Origin: Pseudoalteromonas galatheae
GTDB taxonomy: Bacteria; Pseudomonadota; Gammaproteobacteria; Enterobacterales; Alteromonadaceae
DNA length: 64,000 bases
Direction of reading: 5' to 3'
Assembly: GCF_005886105.2 (NCBI RefSeq)
Contig: NZ_PNCO02000002.1
Span: forward strand, 62,001 to 126,000
This document shows positions 25,286 to 33,214 of this stretch, in pieces. Every line of letters starts with the position of its first letter. Positions within the stretch are counted from its first letter, which is position 1. The notes below the pieces were generated by a model. That model saw nothing but the letters and a program-made list of their open reading frames with translations, was not told where the DNA came from and searched no databases. Made by a program: the position numbers and the translations under genes.

Positions 25286-28114
25286 ATGACAACAATAATA
25301 TATAAACATAGCCTGATCGCCGCTGCTGTTCTAGCAGCGGTAGCAACTAACTCAGTAACAGCCGCAACAGAAGAACAAGCAAAAGAAATAGAACGCGTTG
25401 AGGTGACAGGATCTCGTATCAAGCGTATCGCCATTGAAGGTGTGACCAATGTTCAAAGTCTCTCTTCCGCTGATATGGTCAGAAGTGGGTTTAACACAGT
25501 ATATGACGCACTGAGTAGCATTTCCGCAGCCAGTGGCGCTGTTCTCGGTGAAGTAGAAACTGGCTCCTATACACCTGGTGCCAAAGAGTTAAACCTATTA
25601 GGTGTTGGACCTGAATACACACTTATTCTCGTTAATGGCAAGCGCTTGGCTTATTACCCAATGCCTTACGGTGGCCAAACTAATTTTGTTAATCTCGATA
25701 TGTTGCCAACGGCGATGGTTGAACGCATCGATATTCAATCTGGCGGCGGCTCTGCAATCTATGGTTCGGACGCAATGGCTGGAGTAGTCAATATTATTAC
25801 CAAAAAAGGTATGGACGAGCATGTCGTTGAAGCATTCTACGGCCAAGATACTTATGGTACAGGGGATAAAAAAGGCTTGTCGTTTGTCGGTGGTTTTGAG
25901 CAAGACAACTTTACGTTTGACTACTCACTAGAATACAAGACGGAAGAGGCGTTAACTGGTGCCGACAGACCTTTTCATGACAGTGTTTGGGATAATCCAG
26001 ACCCAACAAACAAGCGAGAGCTCAATCGTTCAATTACCGTATGGGCAGAAAACACCGAGTTCAAAAATCAATATTCAGCGCAGTACTGCAACACAGATGA
26101 CAATCCACACCCGACTGCGGTTCAGCACTTTATTAGCCGCAATGACTACGGCCTAAGCTGTGGGTGGGATGAAACCGGTAATAATTTGCTCCGTAACCAA
26201 GTTGAAACCATGAGTTTGTATATCAACTCGGTGTACAGTATCAACGACGAACACAGCTTTTTTGTTAACGGATTTTATATCGACCAAGAAAAGAAAGGGG
26301 CACGAAATCCATTCTTCTTTGCTCATGCAGAGTCAATTCACGGATCCATGTATTGGGATCCTGATATCAAAAATAAAGCTGGTGGCTATGGCGCTCCAGT
26401 TAAGTATATGTGGCGAATAGTGAATGATTCAGAATATACAAATGATGGTTTAGGTCGGGTATACGATGATAAATCTTATTCATTTAGTTTTGGTCTTGAA
26501 GGGGAGATAGCAGACTACTATTACTCCGTTGGTTTTAGCCGTTCACAATACGATTTCTCTGATAGGTACTTGCACCACACGGTTGAAGGAAATAACTGGC
26601 TAAAAGGACCAAAGTTGGGAGAGGTTGATGGCATGCCAATCTACCGTCCGAATTACCAAGCTTTTTTTGCGCCTCTGACCCAAGACAATATGTATAACAT
26701 GGCTGATTGGGCAACCTACGATGGCTTATCGTTCAATGAAACCCTAACTGCAGATCTGTCCGGGGATTTATTTGAATTGCCAGCTGGATTTGTGTCTTTT
26801 GCAGCGTATATTGAGCTGATGAAAGAAGGGACGAGCGCGACGCCAGATAGCAGAATACTAAATAAAGAATTTGTCGGTCTAACTGGTGTTATCACCGATG
26901 GTGAGCGTAACCGTTATGCAGCTGCGACAGAATTTATGATCCCTATTACTGAACAGATCTCTAGTGAAATAGCACTGCGTTATGACCACTATGATGATAT
27001 TTCTGATGTTGGTGGAGCATTCACTTATCAAGTTGGTTTTAAATACTCTCCCACTGACGCGTTGATGCTAAGAAGTGCATATGGAACAACGTTCCGTGGT
27101 CCTAGCATGAGTTCAGTATATCAAGGGTTTGCTGGTAACTTTGGACGAGGCTCGGACAGAGTGATTGCAGATGCTTGTCTACGTTTTCAAACCACAGGGG
27201 ATCCCGCTCAATATAATGCTGATGCATTAACTATCAGTTGTGCAGACTTAGACACAACAAATATCAACGAGCCAAAGCTAGATGCTGACTTTGAGACAAT
27301 CTCGGCAGGCGACCCAACTTTAAAAGAAGAATCTGGTCATTCATTAACCTTTGGTCTGGTGTATGAGTACTCCCCTGAGCTGTCATTCAATGTTGATGTT
27401 TATGACATTGTCTTAAAAGACAAAATTACTCGACTTGGGTCTGGCGAAATTCTTGATAATGTCTGGAAGTGTGAAAACGGCCTAATCGATTCGTCTTCAG
27501 CTAAATGCGCCAATATGCAAGACAGAGTACAGCGTTTTGACCAAGATGGTTTGGCAACCGACTGGTTAGGAAACACGAAAAAAGGGTTACCGTACACCGC
27601 AGCTATTATCAGAGAAGGTTATATAAACGCCGCGGAAAGGCAGCATGGCGGCGTCAACTTTGGTGTGAAGGGCACGTATGAGTCAGAATTTGGCGATTTC
27701 ATTTATAAGCTTGACTACAGCCATGTTTTAAAGAAAAAAGAAAAGCTTCGTCCCGAAGATCCTCTTGAAGATGTGCTAGACAGTCAAGATAACTATAACT
27801 TCAAAGATATGGCATCGTTTAACCTGACTTGGCAGTTGGAGAAGACCGCAATTTCATGGCAGGTAAATTATAAAGGAAAAAATTGGAACGGTGCTGATTT
27901 TGGTCAAAGAGAAAAGTTACCAGCATGGATAAAGCATAACCTAACCATTGGTCACTATATCAATGACAACACGCGAGTGATGTTTACGGTTCAAAACTTA
28001 TTAAATGCGATGCCGCCTCAGGACGCCTCGTTTAGAAGCTACCCATTCTATAAAGCGGGTAATTACGACACGAACGGGCGCGAGTTCTTACTAAAAGTTA
28101 ACTACCAATTTTAA
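25286..28114 (+). CDS. TonB-dependent outer-membrane receptor
   Basis: A 942-residue receptor with a signal peptide ending near VTAA. IERVEVTGSRIKRIAIEG is the pre-plug stretch typical of large Alteromonadales receptors. The plug domain contains LNLLGVGPEYTLILVNGKR, VERIDIQSGGGSAIYGSDAM and GVVNIITKK. The 22-strand barrel fills the rest and ends in the aromatic YQF. It imports an unknown ligand across the outer membrane using TonB-ExbBD energy. GGGGG lies before the ATG. A peptidase lipoprotein gene follows after 17 bp, so receptor and peptidase are one transcript. LacI-type operators upstream suggest induction by a sugar or a glycan-derived product. Confidence 0.95.
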   Translation: MTTIIYKHSLIAAAVLAAVATNSVTAATEEQAKEIERVEVTGSRIKRIAIEGVTNVQSLSSADMVRSGFNTVYDALSSISAASGAVLGEVETGSYTPGAKELNLLGVGPEYTLILVNGKRLAYYPMPYGGQTNFVNLDMLPTAMVERIDIQSGGGSAIYGSDAMAGVVNIITKKGMDEHVVEAFYGQDTYGTGDKKGLSFVGGFEQDNFTFDYSLEYKTEEALTGADRPFHDSVWDNPDPTNKRELNRSITVWAENTEFKNQYSAQYCNTDDNPHPTAVQHFISRNDYGLSCGWDETGNNLLRNQVETMSLYINSVYSINDEHSFFVNGFYIDQEKKGARNPFFFAHAESIHGSMYWDPDIKNKAGGYGAPVKYMWRIVNDSEYTNDGLGRVYDDKSYSFSFGLEGEIADYYYSVGFSRSQYDFSDRYLHHTVEGNNWLKGPKLGEVDGMPIYRPNYQAFFAPLTQDNMYNMADWATYDGLSFNETLTADLSGDLFELPAGFVSFAAYIELMKEGTSATPDSRILNKEFVGLTGVITDGERNRYAAATEFMIPITEQISSEIALRYDHYDDISDVGGAFTYQVGFKYSPTDALMLRSAYGTTFRGPSMSSVYQGFAGNFGRGSDRVIADACLRFQTTGDPAQYNADALTISCADLDTTNINEPKLDADFETISAGDPTLKEESGHSLTFGLVYEYSPELSFNVDVYDIVLKDKITRLGSGEILDNVWKCENGLIDSSSAKCANMQDRVQRFDQDGLATDWLGNTKKGLPYTAAIIREGYINAAERQHGGVNFGVKGTYESEFGDFIYKLDYSHVLKKKEKLRPEDPLEDVLDSQDNYNFKDMASFNLTWQLEKTAISWQVNYKGKNWNGADFGQREKLPAWIKHNLTIGHYINDNTRVMFTVQNLLNAMPPQDASFRSYPFYKAGNYDTNGREFLLKVNYQF

Positions 28115-28131
28115 TAATAAAGGGTAACGAA

Positions 28132-30207
28132 ATGAGAAAATTAATGCTATCAGCGGTGGCAATGGCCGTCGCTGCGACACTTATAGGCTGTAATGATGGG
28201 TCTGAATTTGTTGAACGTGATAAGCCTGAACAAACTCAATCATCCGGGCAGCCAGACTCTGGCGCACTGCGTAATATCACCTCAGATACTGGAGTTGAGA
28301 TTGAGGCTATTTTAGCGGATGGTGTACAAGCCTCACCTGCAGGTGAAAGTGTCGACAAACTTATCGACGCTAACACGAGTACAAAATTCCTGGCTTTTGC
28401 GTCAAACGTCACTGTAGTGTTTAAAGCCGCGACAGAGATTGAACTTAGAGAATATAGCTTTACGTCAGCAAACGATGAAGCGAACCGAGATCCAAAACAG
28501 TGGGTCGTATATGGCTCAAATGATAAAACAGAGTGGGTTGAGCTGGACTCAAGAGCGGGAGAAGTATTCTCTGCTCGAGGACTGACTCGCAATTTTGAAT
28601 TGGCCGAAAGCGGCGAAAAGTATCGCTACTTCAAATTTGATTTAGTACATGGTGGTACAGATAGCTATGGTGCTGATATTACGCAACTAGCGGAACTCGA
28701 AATCAAAACGGTATCGGATATTCCTATCGTCGCATTTAATGCGACAAACACGACTCCTGAAGTCTCTGAGTATATTGTTTTTAGAGATGAGTCGTTGGTT
28801 AATCCGACTCACTGGCAGTGGACATTTGAAGATGGTATTCCTGCAACAAGTACAGAGCAAAACCCATTGGTTAAGTTTGAGGCATTAGGGCCAAAAACCA
28901 TCACACTGGTTGCAAGTAACGACAAAGGGGAAGCGGCATTAGTGCAGCAAGACTTTATCCGTGTGTGGGATCCAGTCTCGCCATGGGCAGGGTTTCCAGA
29001 GCCTGCAATTGAAGTAAAAAAGGAACTACCAGAGCACCCAGGACAGCTGGCGCTTGAACGTGCGGTACCAGATCTAAATGCCCTTATTCATGAGATCTCT
29101 TTGAAGATTGCCAAGCGCTTATTTAATAATGTAACCGAAATCAATGTTTTTGAGCACGTTACTTTTATCACTGGAGACTTTGATGCGCCTGCTTCAAAGG
29201 CCGGTGAAGGCAAATTTATGGAGCTTAGGTTTGATGTTAAGCACATCGCCAACCTAGAGGGTCTTGGAGATGAGGCTATTCGTAACGAAGTCATTGGCGT
29301 GCTGTGGCATGAGCTGACTCATGGCTACAATAGTGTTCCGGCAGAAGGAGAATATCGTCCGGGCACGGATTATCATACCTACCTTGAAGCGCTGGCTAAC
29401 TTTATTCGAATAGATGCTGGTTACTTAGAGCATAGACGCGCTGGAGTTCGCTGGATGGAGCACTACAATGTTGATGCTTACGATCAAACAGCATTCTTCT
29501 TTGAGTGGGTAGAAAACAGTCATCGTAACACGGATTTTATCCGCAAGTTTAATGCGGCAGCAAAAACGCTTGATCCGTGGAGTTTAGACACCGCTTTTAA
29601 ATCTATATTTGGTGAACAGCGTGGCATTGATGCGGTATTTGAAGAGTATCAAGTCTACCTTGCAAGCGTCGGTAAGTTACCACCAGTACCACTTGGGTAT
29701 CAGAACTTTGCACCCACTAGCACTCAGGTAACAACAAACGGAACCGCACTTGTGCCTTTTAATGAGGGGGCAGATAAGCTTAATGATAGAAATATTACCT
29801 CTAAATTTAATGTGGTGTTGGAAGCCCCTGCTTGGCTTGCACAATATGCACCTGACTTGTTGCCGATAAAACAGGTTGATAAGGCCCAGGTTAACTATGT
29901 GTTTGACAGCGCTAAAACAGCAAAATACTACTCATTAGCGACAGCGGGAGACAACCCTCATCGCTTTCCTAACGCGTGGCAGCTACAGGGCTCAAATGAT
30001 GGTACGAATTGGATTACACTAGATACTCAACAGTTCAGCGAACTACCTAATACGATGGAATACTATAGCTTTGCTATCGAGAGTCCAAATGCGTATACCC
30101 ATTATCGTTTGGAACTTGAGCATACCCGTGAAGGCGGTGGAATTGGCGGCGCTAGCGGACGCCTAATTCAGCTAGGCGAATTCTCATTGTGGGAAGCAAA
30201 AGAATAG
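28132..30207 (+). CDS. Lipoprotein zinc peptidase, basic-secretory-protein type, with two discoidin-like modules
   Basis: A 691-residue lipoprotein (lipobox LIGC, Cys20). Domain order: discoidin-like module (about 50-195, with DEANRDPKQWVVYGSNDK), PKD-like module (about 200-275), BSP-type peptidase domain with GVLWHELTHGYNSVPAEGE near residue 390 and YLEALANFIRIDAGYLEHR, and a second discoidin-like module at the C-terminus (about 530-690, with NPHRFPNAWQLQGSNDG). It looks like a longer, cell-anchored version of the 23641 protein. Being co-transcribed with the TonB receptor, it probably trims a polymer at the outer membrane for uptake, in the manner of SusD/SusE-type partners; that role is inferred. 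Confidence 0.84.
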   Translation: MRKLMLSAVAMAVAATLIGCNDGSEFVERDKPEQTQSSGQPDSGALRNITSDTGVEIEAILADGVQASPAGESVDKLIDANTSTKFLAFASNVTVVFKAATEIELREYSFTSANDEANRDPKQWVVYGSNDKTEWVELDSRAGEVFSARGLTRNFELAESGEKYRYFKFDLVHGGTDSYGADITQLAELEIKTVSDIPIVAFNATNTTPEVSEYIVFRDESLVNPTHWQWTFEDGIPATSTEQNPLVKFEALGPKTITLVASNDKGEAALVQQDFIRVWDPVSPWAGFPEPAIEVKKELPEHPGQLALERAVPDLNALIHEISLKIAKRLFNNVTEINVFEHVTFITGDFDAPASKAGEGKFMELRFDVKHIANLEGLGDEAIRNEVIGVLWHELTHGYNSVPAEGEYRPGTDYHTYLEALANFIRIDAGYLEHRRAGVRWMEHYNVDAYDQTAFFFEWVENSHRNTDFIRKFNAAAKTLDPWSLDTAFKSIFGEQRGIDAVFEEYQVYLASVGKLPPVPLGYQNFAPTSTQVTTNGTALVPFNEGADKLNDRNITSKFNVVLEAPAWLAQYAPDLLPIKQVDKAQVNYVFDSAKTAKYYSLATAGDNPHRFPNAWQLQGSNDGTNWITLDTQQFSELPNTMEYYSFAIESPNAYTHYRLELEHTREGGGIGGASGRLIQLGEFSLWEAKE

Positions 30208-30219
30208 CTTTTTAGTTAA

Positions 30220-30240
30220 AAGGTGGGCAATGCCCACCTT
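30220..30240 (-). terminator. Hairpin terminator between the TonB operon and rpmJ
   Basis: AAGGTGGGC / GCCCACCTT form a 9 bp stem with a 3 nt loop. On the minus strand TTTTAAC follows, so it best serves the rpmE2-rpmJ transcript; on the plus strand it may end the TonB operon. Confidence 0.7.
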
Positions 30241-30261
30241 AAAAAGTGCTTATTTTGACTT

Positions 30262-30402
30262 TTAACGTTTCTTCTTCTTTTTACCTTGAACCGCTTTAAA
30301 TCGCGGATTAGATTTACAAATTACGTAAACCCGACCACGTCTTTTTACGACTTGACACCCCGGTCTATTTTTAGCGCTTTTGAGTGAGCTCAGTACTTTC
30401 AT
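30262..30402 (-). CDS. rpmJ: 50S ribosomal protein L36, zinc-free type (YkgO-like)
   Basis: A 46-residue protein starting [20 protein letters not shown] and ending GKKKKKR. It follows E. coli YkgO (L36 paralogue B) closely, including [14 protein letters not shown]. Only two cysteines remain (Cys16, Cys29), so the canonical C3H zinc site is absent. This is the C-minus form made when zinc is scarce, so that zinc held in normal L36 is spared. It lies 5 bp downstream of rpmE2 in the same operon. Confidence 0.95.
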   Translation of the reverse strand: MKVLSSLKSAKNRPGCQVVKRRGRVYVICKSNPRFKAVQGKKKKKR

Positions 30403-30407
30403 CTGGT

Positions 30408-30665
30408 TTATCCTTTTTTAGTCGCAAGGTTTTTAAAGCGGCGGTTAAATTGTGCAACTCGACCATCACTTGCCACCAACTTCTGTTTACCTGTATAGAA
30501 AGGGTGAGATGCACTAGAGACGTCAATTGGGAAGTAAGGGTAAGTCTTACCGTCTAGTTCAACAGTTCTGTCCGATTTAATGGTTGAACCGACAATAAAG
30601 TATTTATCAACCGATGTATCATGGAAGGCAACAAGTTGATAATCAGGGTGGATATTTGGTTTCAC
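30408..30665 (-). CDS. rpmE2: 50S ribosomal protein L31 type B, zinc-free (YkgM-like)
   Basis: An 85-residue L31 paralogue with the conserved beginning [20 protein letters not shown] and the motif [28 protein letters not shown]. It has no cysteine at all, so it cannot bind zinc as L31 type A does. In E. coli and Bacillus such paralogues replace the zinc form on ribosomes under zinc starvation and are repressed by Zur. The first gene of a two-gene operon with rpmJ; a Zur-like box lies 25 bp upstream. Confidence 0.96.
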   Translation of the reverse strand: MKPNIHPDYQLVAFHDTSVDKYFIVGSTIKSDRTVELDGKTYPYFPIDVSSASHPFYTGKQKLVASDGRVAQFNRRFKNLATKKG

Positions 30666-30689
30666 GACAACGACTCCTAAATAATGTGT

Positions 30690-30704
30690 TGTTATACTGT
30701 ATCA
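30690..30704 (-). promoter_or_regulatory. Candidate Zur box for rpmE2-rpmJ
   Basis: TGTTATA-C-TGTATCA matches the gammaproteobacterial Zur palindrome TGTTATAnTATAACA fully in one half and 5 of 7 in the other. Its position just upstream of zinc-free L31/L36 genes is exactly where Zur acts in related bacteria. Confidence 0.6.
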
Positions 30705-31116
30705 ATATAAATTAAATAAAAACTATTCTCAACAACTAATTTGTTGTTGCCGCCATTTAGTGCGATACGCCTAATTTGTCAACGCATGCGGAACTAAACT
30801 GAGTGCATCTTGACCAGTTGATTAAAAGGGGCTTACTTTCCTTAAAATTGCCTGATATAACTAGTTCTAGATAGTTTCTCAAGTAGTCATGTTGGTGTTG
30901 GCCCTTAACCGGAATAGTAGCGAATAGACTTTTTTGGAATATAGCTATCGATGTAAGCCTGTTGGTTTGATAGATATGAGATAAAAGAGTGGGTTCAATT
31001 GAGGTTAATGGTTAATAACCTTAACTAGATGAGAGAGGTCTAGCAAATAATTAAAACCTAGTACGTTCGCGAAAGTACTTTGTTCGCCAACGCAATACAG
31101 ATATAGAGCATTTATT
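30705..31116. other. 410 bp intergenic region without a gene
   Basis: No coding frame is supported. It separates the divergent rpmE2 and 31117 genes. GGTTA-N8-TAACC at 31003-31020 is a small inverted repeat, and a stronger dyad follows at 31060-31079. Confidence 0.5.
31060..31079. promoter_or_regulatory. 20 bp near-perfect dyad before the 31117 gene
   Basis: AGTACGTTCGCGAAAGTACT is a palindrome with a perfect TTCGCGAA core and AGTAC/GTACT arms, broken only at one symmetric pair. It lies 37 bp before the start codon, a position suitable for a regulator. I do not recognise the binding protein. Confidence 0.45.
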
Positions 31117-31371
31117 ATGGATAAACATGCTGAGTTAGATAACTCAATTTTGGCTAAGCTTCAAAGTAGCGATGACAGCGCCTTACAGCAAGAGTTAGAC
31201 ACACTCTCGTGTACACATAGTGACATAGTGACACTACTGGCGCAGTATCAAACACTCAGTGAGCAAGATGATGAACTATTCGATGCTTGGTACGACAGCT
31301 TATGTAAAGATCAGTTAAAGGTCTTAAAAGCATTTGAGATAATTCGTGCACACATCGAACAACAAATATAA
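31117..31371 (+). CDS. Small acidic helical protein, unknown function
   Basis: An 84-residue protein without a recognisable family. It is acidic (many Asp/Glu), predicted almost all helical, with no signal peptide or membrane segment; it has two cysteines (in LSCTHSD and DSLCKDQ). The Shine-Dalgarno is weak. A hairpin just after its stop separates it from a convergent gene. Codon use fits the neighbours, which supports it being real, but no function can be given. Confidence 0.5.
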   Translation: MDKHAELDNSILAKLQSSDDSALQQELDTLSCTHSDIVTLLAQYQTLSEQDDELFDAWYDSLCKDQLKVLKAFEIIRAHIEQQI

Positions 31372-31382
31372 GTAAGCATAGA

Positions 31383-31413
31383 TTGTCTGGCAGAACTGTT
31401 GTGCGCCAGACAA
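31383..31413. terminator. Hairpin between convergent genes
   Basis: TTGTCTGGC / GCCAGACAA, a 9 bp perfect stem with a 13 nt loop, sits between the 31117 gene and the convergent 31418 gene. T runs are poor on both sides. Confidence 0.5.
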
Positions 31414-31417
31414 CAGA

Positions 31418-32152
31418 TTATTTGATTGATAAGTCGTACTTACTAATCAATTGGTCAATGTATCGAGTGCGTAGCGACTCTGTTTGCTCAGCTTGAGTAT
31501 TGGCCGCTAGCGCTTTGTTTAGTAGCTTCATGGCGTTGTGTACTTGACTACGCTGCTCTGGAGCAATACTACTTGCGGTTCTTGCTTCTGTGATATCGTC
31601 GATAATCGCTCGGCCTAGATCAATATAAAGCGCTTCCTCTACTAGACCATTTTGGCTGATCACCCCATATTTGCCACATAAAAACTGTTGCCAAACTTGT
31701 TGTACATGCTCTGTGAGGTCATCACTAAAACTTGGATCTTCGGTATAAAAGCCTTTTTCAATACACTTTGCCAATGCATCACAGTAGCGTTGTTGAAACA
31801 ATTCAAATGCAGTACTTGATTGGTCAACTTTGTGCTTCAACAATAGCTGTCCCCAGTTTAATAAACCACGAGCATAAAAATCGGTGTATTCTTCACACTC
31901 GTAAAGGCCAAAGTAAGAGCTACACTTAATTTGGTTCTGAATGCTGTAACTGGGATTGGGAAATAGACTCATTTGTTGCCAATCAGACAGTTGTTCTTCA
32001 GATATCTTTAAGCTGCTGCTCAGCTCAGCCGTGGTATAAAAGTGCGTATTTAAAAAATGTGTCAGTCCCATAAAATAAACTGGATAAATATACAGTAATT
32101 GAGATTCTGCTGGATCTTTACGCAAATAACAAGCGCTGAGTGTAAAATTCAT
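31418..32152 (-). CDS. DUF6058-like protein
   Basis: A 244-residue protein. FLNTHFYTTAELSSSLKISEEQL, followed by LFPNPSYSIQNQIKCSSYFG and FYARGLLNWGQLLLKH, resembles the DUF6058 family of Pseudoalteromonas and relatives, sometimes labelled natural-product biosynthesis protein without experimental support. The first part has a helix-turn-helix-like look. No signal peptide or membrane segment is seen. The ATG at 32152 has no clear Shine-Dalgarno; an internal ATG at 32071 (MGLTHFLNTHFY) would fit the family beginning better. It diverges from dapA. The function is unknown. Confidence 0.6.
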   Translation of the reverse strand: MNFTLSACYLRKDPAESQLLYIYPVYFMGLTHFLNTHFYTTAELSSSLKISEEQLSDWQQMSLFPNPSYSIQNQIKCSSYFGLYECEEYTDFYARGLLNWGQLLLKHKVDQSSTAFELFQQRYCDALAKCIEKGFYTEDPSFSDDLTEHVQQVWQQFLCGKYGVISQNGLVEEALYIDLGRAIIDDITEARTASSIAPEQRSQVHNAMKLLNKALAANTQAEQTESLRTRYIDQLISKYDLSIK

Positions 32153-32244
32153 TGGTTTTAATTGATTTACTGGGTTTAATGGGTCGGATCTCAGTCATAT
32201 TTATGGTAAAAATGGCTGTCAACTGGAAGAGTAATAGAAAGACC

Positions 32245-33159
32245 ATGCATCAAATTCAATCAATAAAAAAAGCGAGTTTAATTACCGCGATCAAAACACC
32301 TTACACTATGGCTGGTGAAATTGACTTAGATACCTATGACAAGCTTGTTGAAGCGCAAATTGCAGCGGGCGTTGATGGTATTGTCGTTGCTGGGACAACT
32401 GGCGAAGGGCAATTGATGAATTGGGAAGAACACCTAATGCTGATTGCCCACTCGGCAAATAAGTTTGGTGATAAGCTGCTAATCGTCGGAAATACTGGCA
32501 GTAATAATACCCGCGAAGCAAAAAAAGCAACGGAATATGGCTTTGCATCAGGGATGCACTGCGCACTGCAGATCAATCCGTACTATGGTAAAACTTCAAT
32601 TGCGGGAGTAAAAGCGCACTTAAACGAAGTATTGGAGATCGGCCCGGCTTTCATCTACAACGTACCGGGCAGAACTGGACAAGATCTAACACCAGATATT
32701 ATTGAGCCACTAGCAGGTCATAAACATTTCGTCGGCATGAAAGAATGTGCGGGTGATGAGCGTATCGCGCACTATGAAGCGAAAGGCATTGCGTGTTGGT
32801 CAGGTAACGACGACCAAGCTCACGATAGCCGCCATAACAGCCAATCTCACGGTGTTATTTCAGTTGCTTCAAACATCATTCCGGGCTTATTCAGACAACT
32901 GATGGATACGCCTAACCAAGCGCTTAACCAGTCACTGCAACCGTTAATGAACTGGCTCTTCTGCGAACCAAATCCAATTGCTATCAATTCGGCTTTGATT
33001 ATGACAGGCGCGGTCAAACCGGTATTTAGGTTGCCTTATGTACCACTGTCGCAAGCACAGCAAAAAGAGGGGATTGAACTCCTTTCTCAGTTAAAAGAAA
33101 GTGACTTTGTCGGCTCGACAGCAAAATTAATTGACGAAACCTTGCTTAAGTTTTGTTAA
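32245..33159 (+). CDS. dapA: Dihydrodipicolinate synthase, plant-type
   Basis: A 304-residue DapA of the NAL/DHDPS (beta/alpha)8 family, which condenses pyruvate with aspartate semialdehyde for lysine and diaminopimelate synthesis. Catalytic residues are present: Thr51-Thr52 in AGTTGEG, Tyr138 and Arg143 in YNVPGRTG, and the Schiff-base Lys166 in GMKEC. Several stretches look like plant enzymes rather than E. coli DapA: VGNTGSNNTREA, INPYYGKTS, CWSGNDDQAHDSR, WLFCEPNPI and PVFRLPYVPL. I used the ATG at 32245; longer in-frame starts back to 32152 add unconserved sequence. It is not next to other lysine genes, so it may be a second DapA. Confidence 0.9.
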   Translation: MHQIQSIKKASLITAIKTPYTMAGEIDLDTYDKLVEAQIAAGVDGIVVAGTTGEGQLMNWEEHLMLIAHSANKFGDKLLIVGNTGSNNTREAKKATEYGFASGMHCALQINPYYGKTSIAGVKAHLNEVLEIGPAFIYNVPGRTGQDLTPDIIEPLAGHKHFVGMKECAGDERIAHYEAKGIACWSGNDDQAHDSRHNSQSHGVISVASNIIPGLFRQLMDTPNQALNQSLQPLMNWLFCEPNPIAINSALIMTGAVKPVFRLPYVPLSQAQQKEGIELLSQLKESDFVGSTAKLIDETLLKFC

Positions 33160-33182
33160 AAGTCGGTTTGTCATTTATAATC

Positions 33183-33207
33183 TGCGACCGTTTTTGACTC
33201 GGTCGTA
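33183..33207 (+). promoter_or_regulatory. Hairpin just before the rhlE start
   Basis: TGCGACCG / CGGTCGTA pair over 8 bp with one G-T pair and a 9 nt T-rich loop. The 3' arm reaches into the weak Shine-Dalgarno region (GTAGG), 8 nt before the ATG. It could act as a terminator-like element for dapA or modulate rhlE translation. Confidence 0.4.
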
Positions 33208-33214
33208 GGTTATT

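Noticed and set aside
27891..27904. AATTGGAACGGTGC, resembling the LacI-type operator
   Set aside because: It lies inside the TonB receptor coding sequence and lacks the right half of the palindrome.
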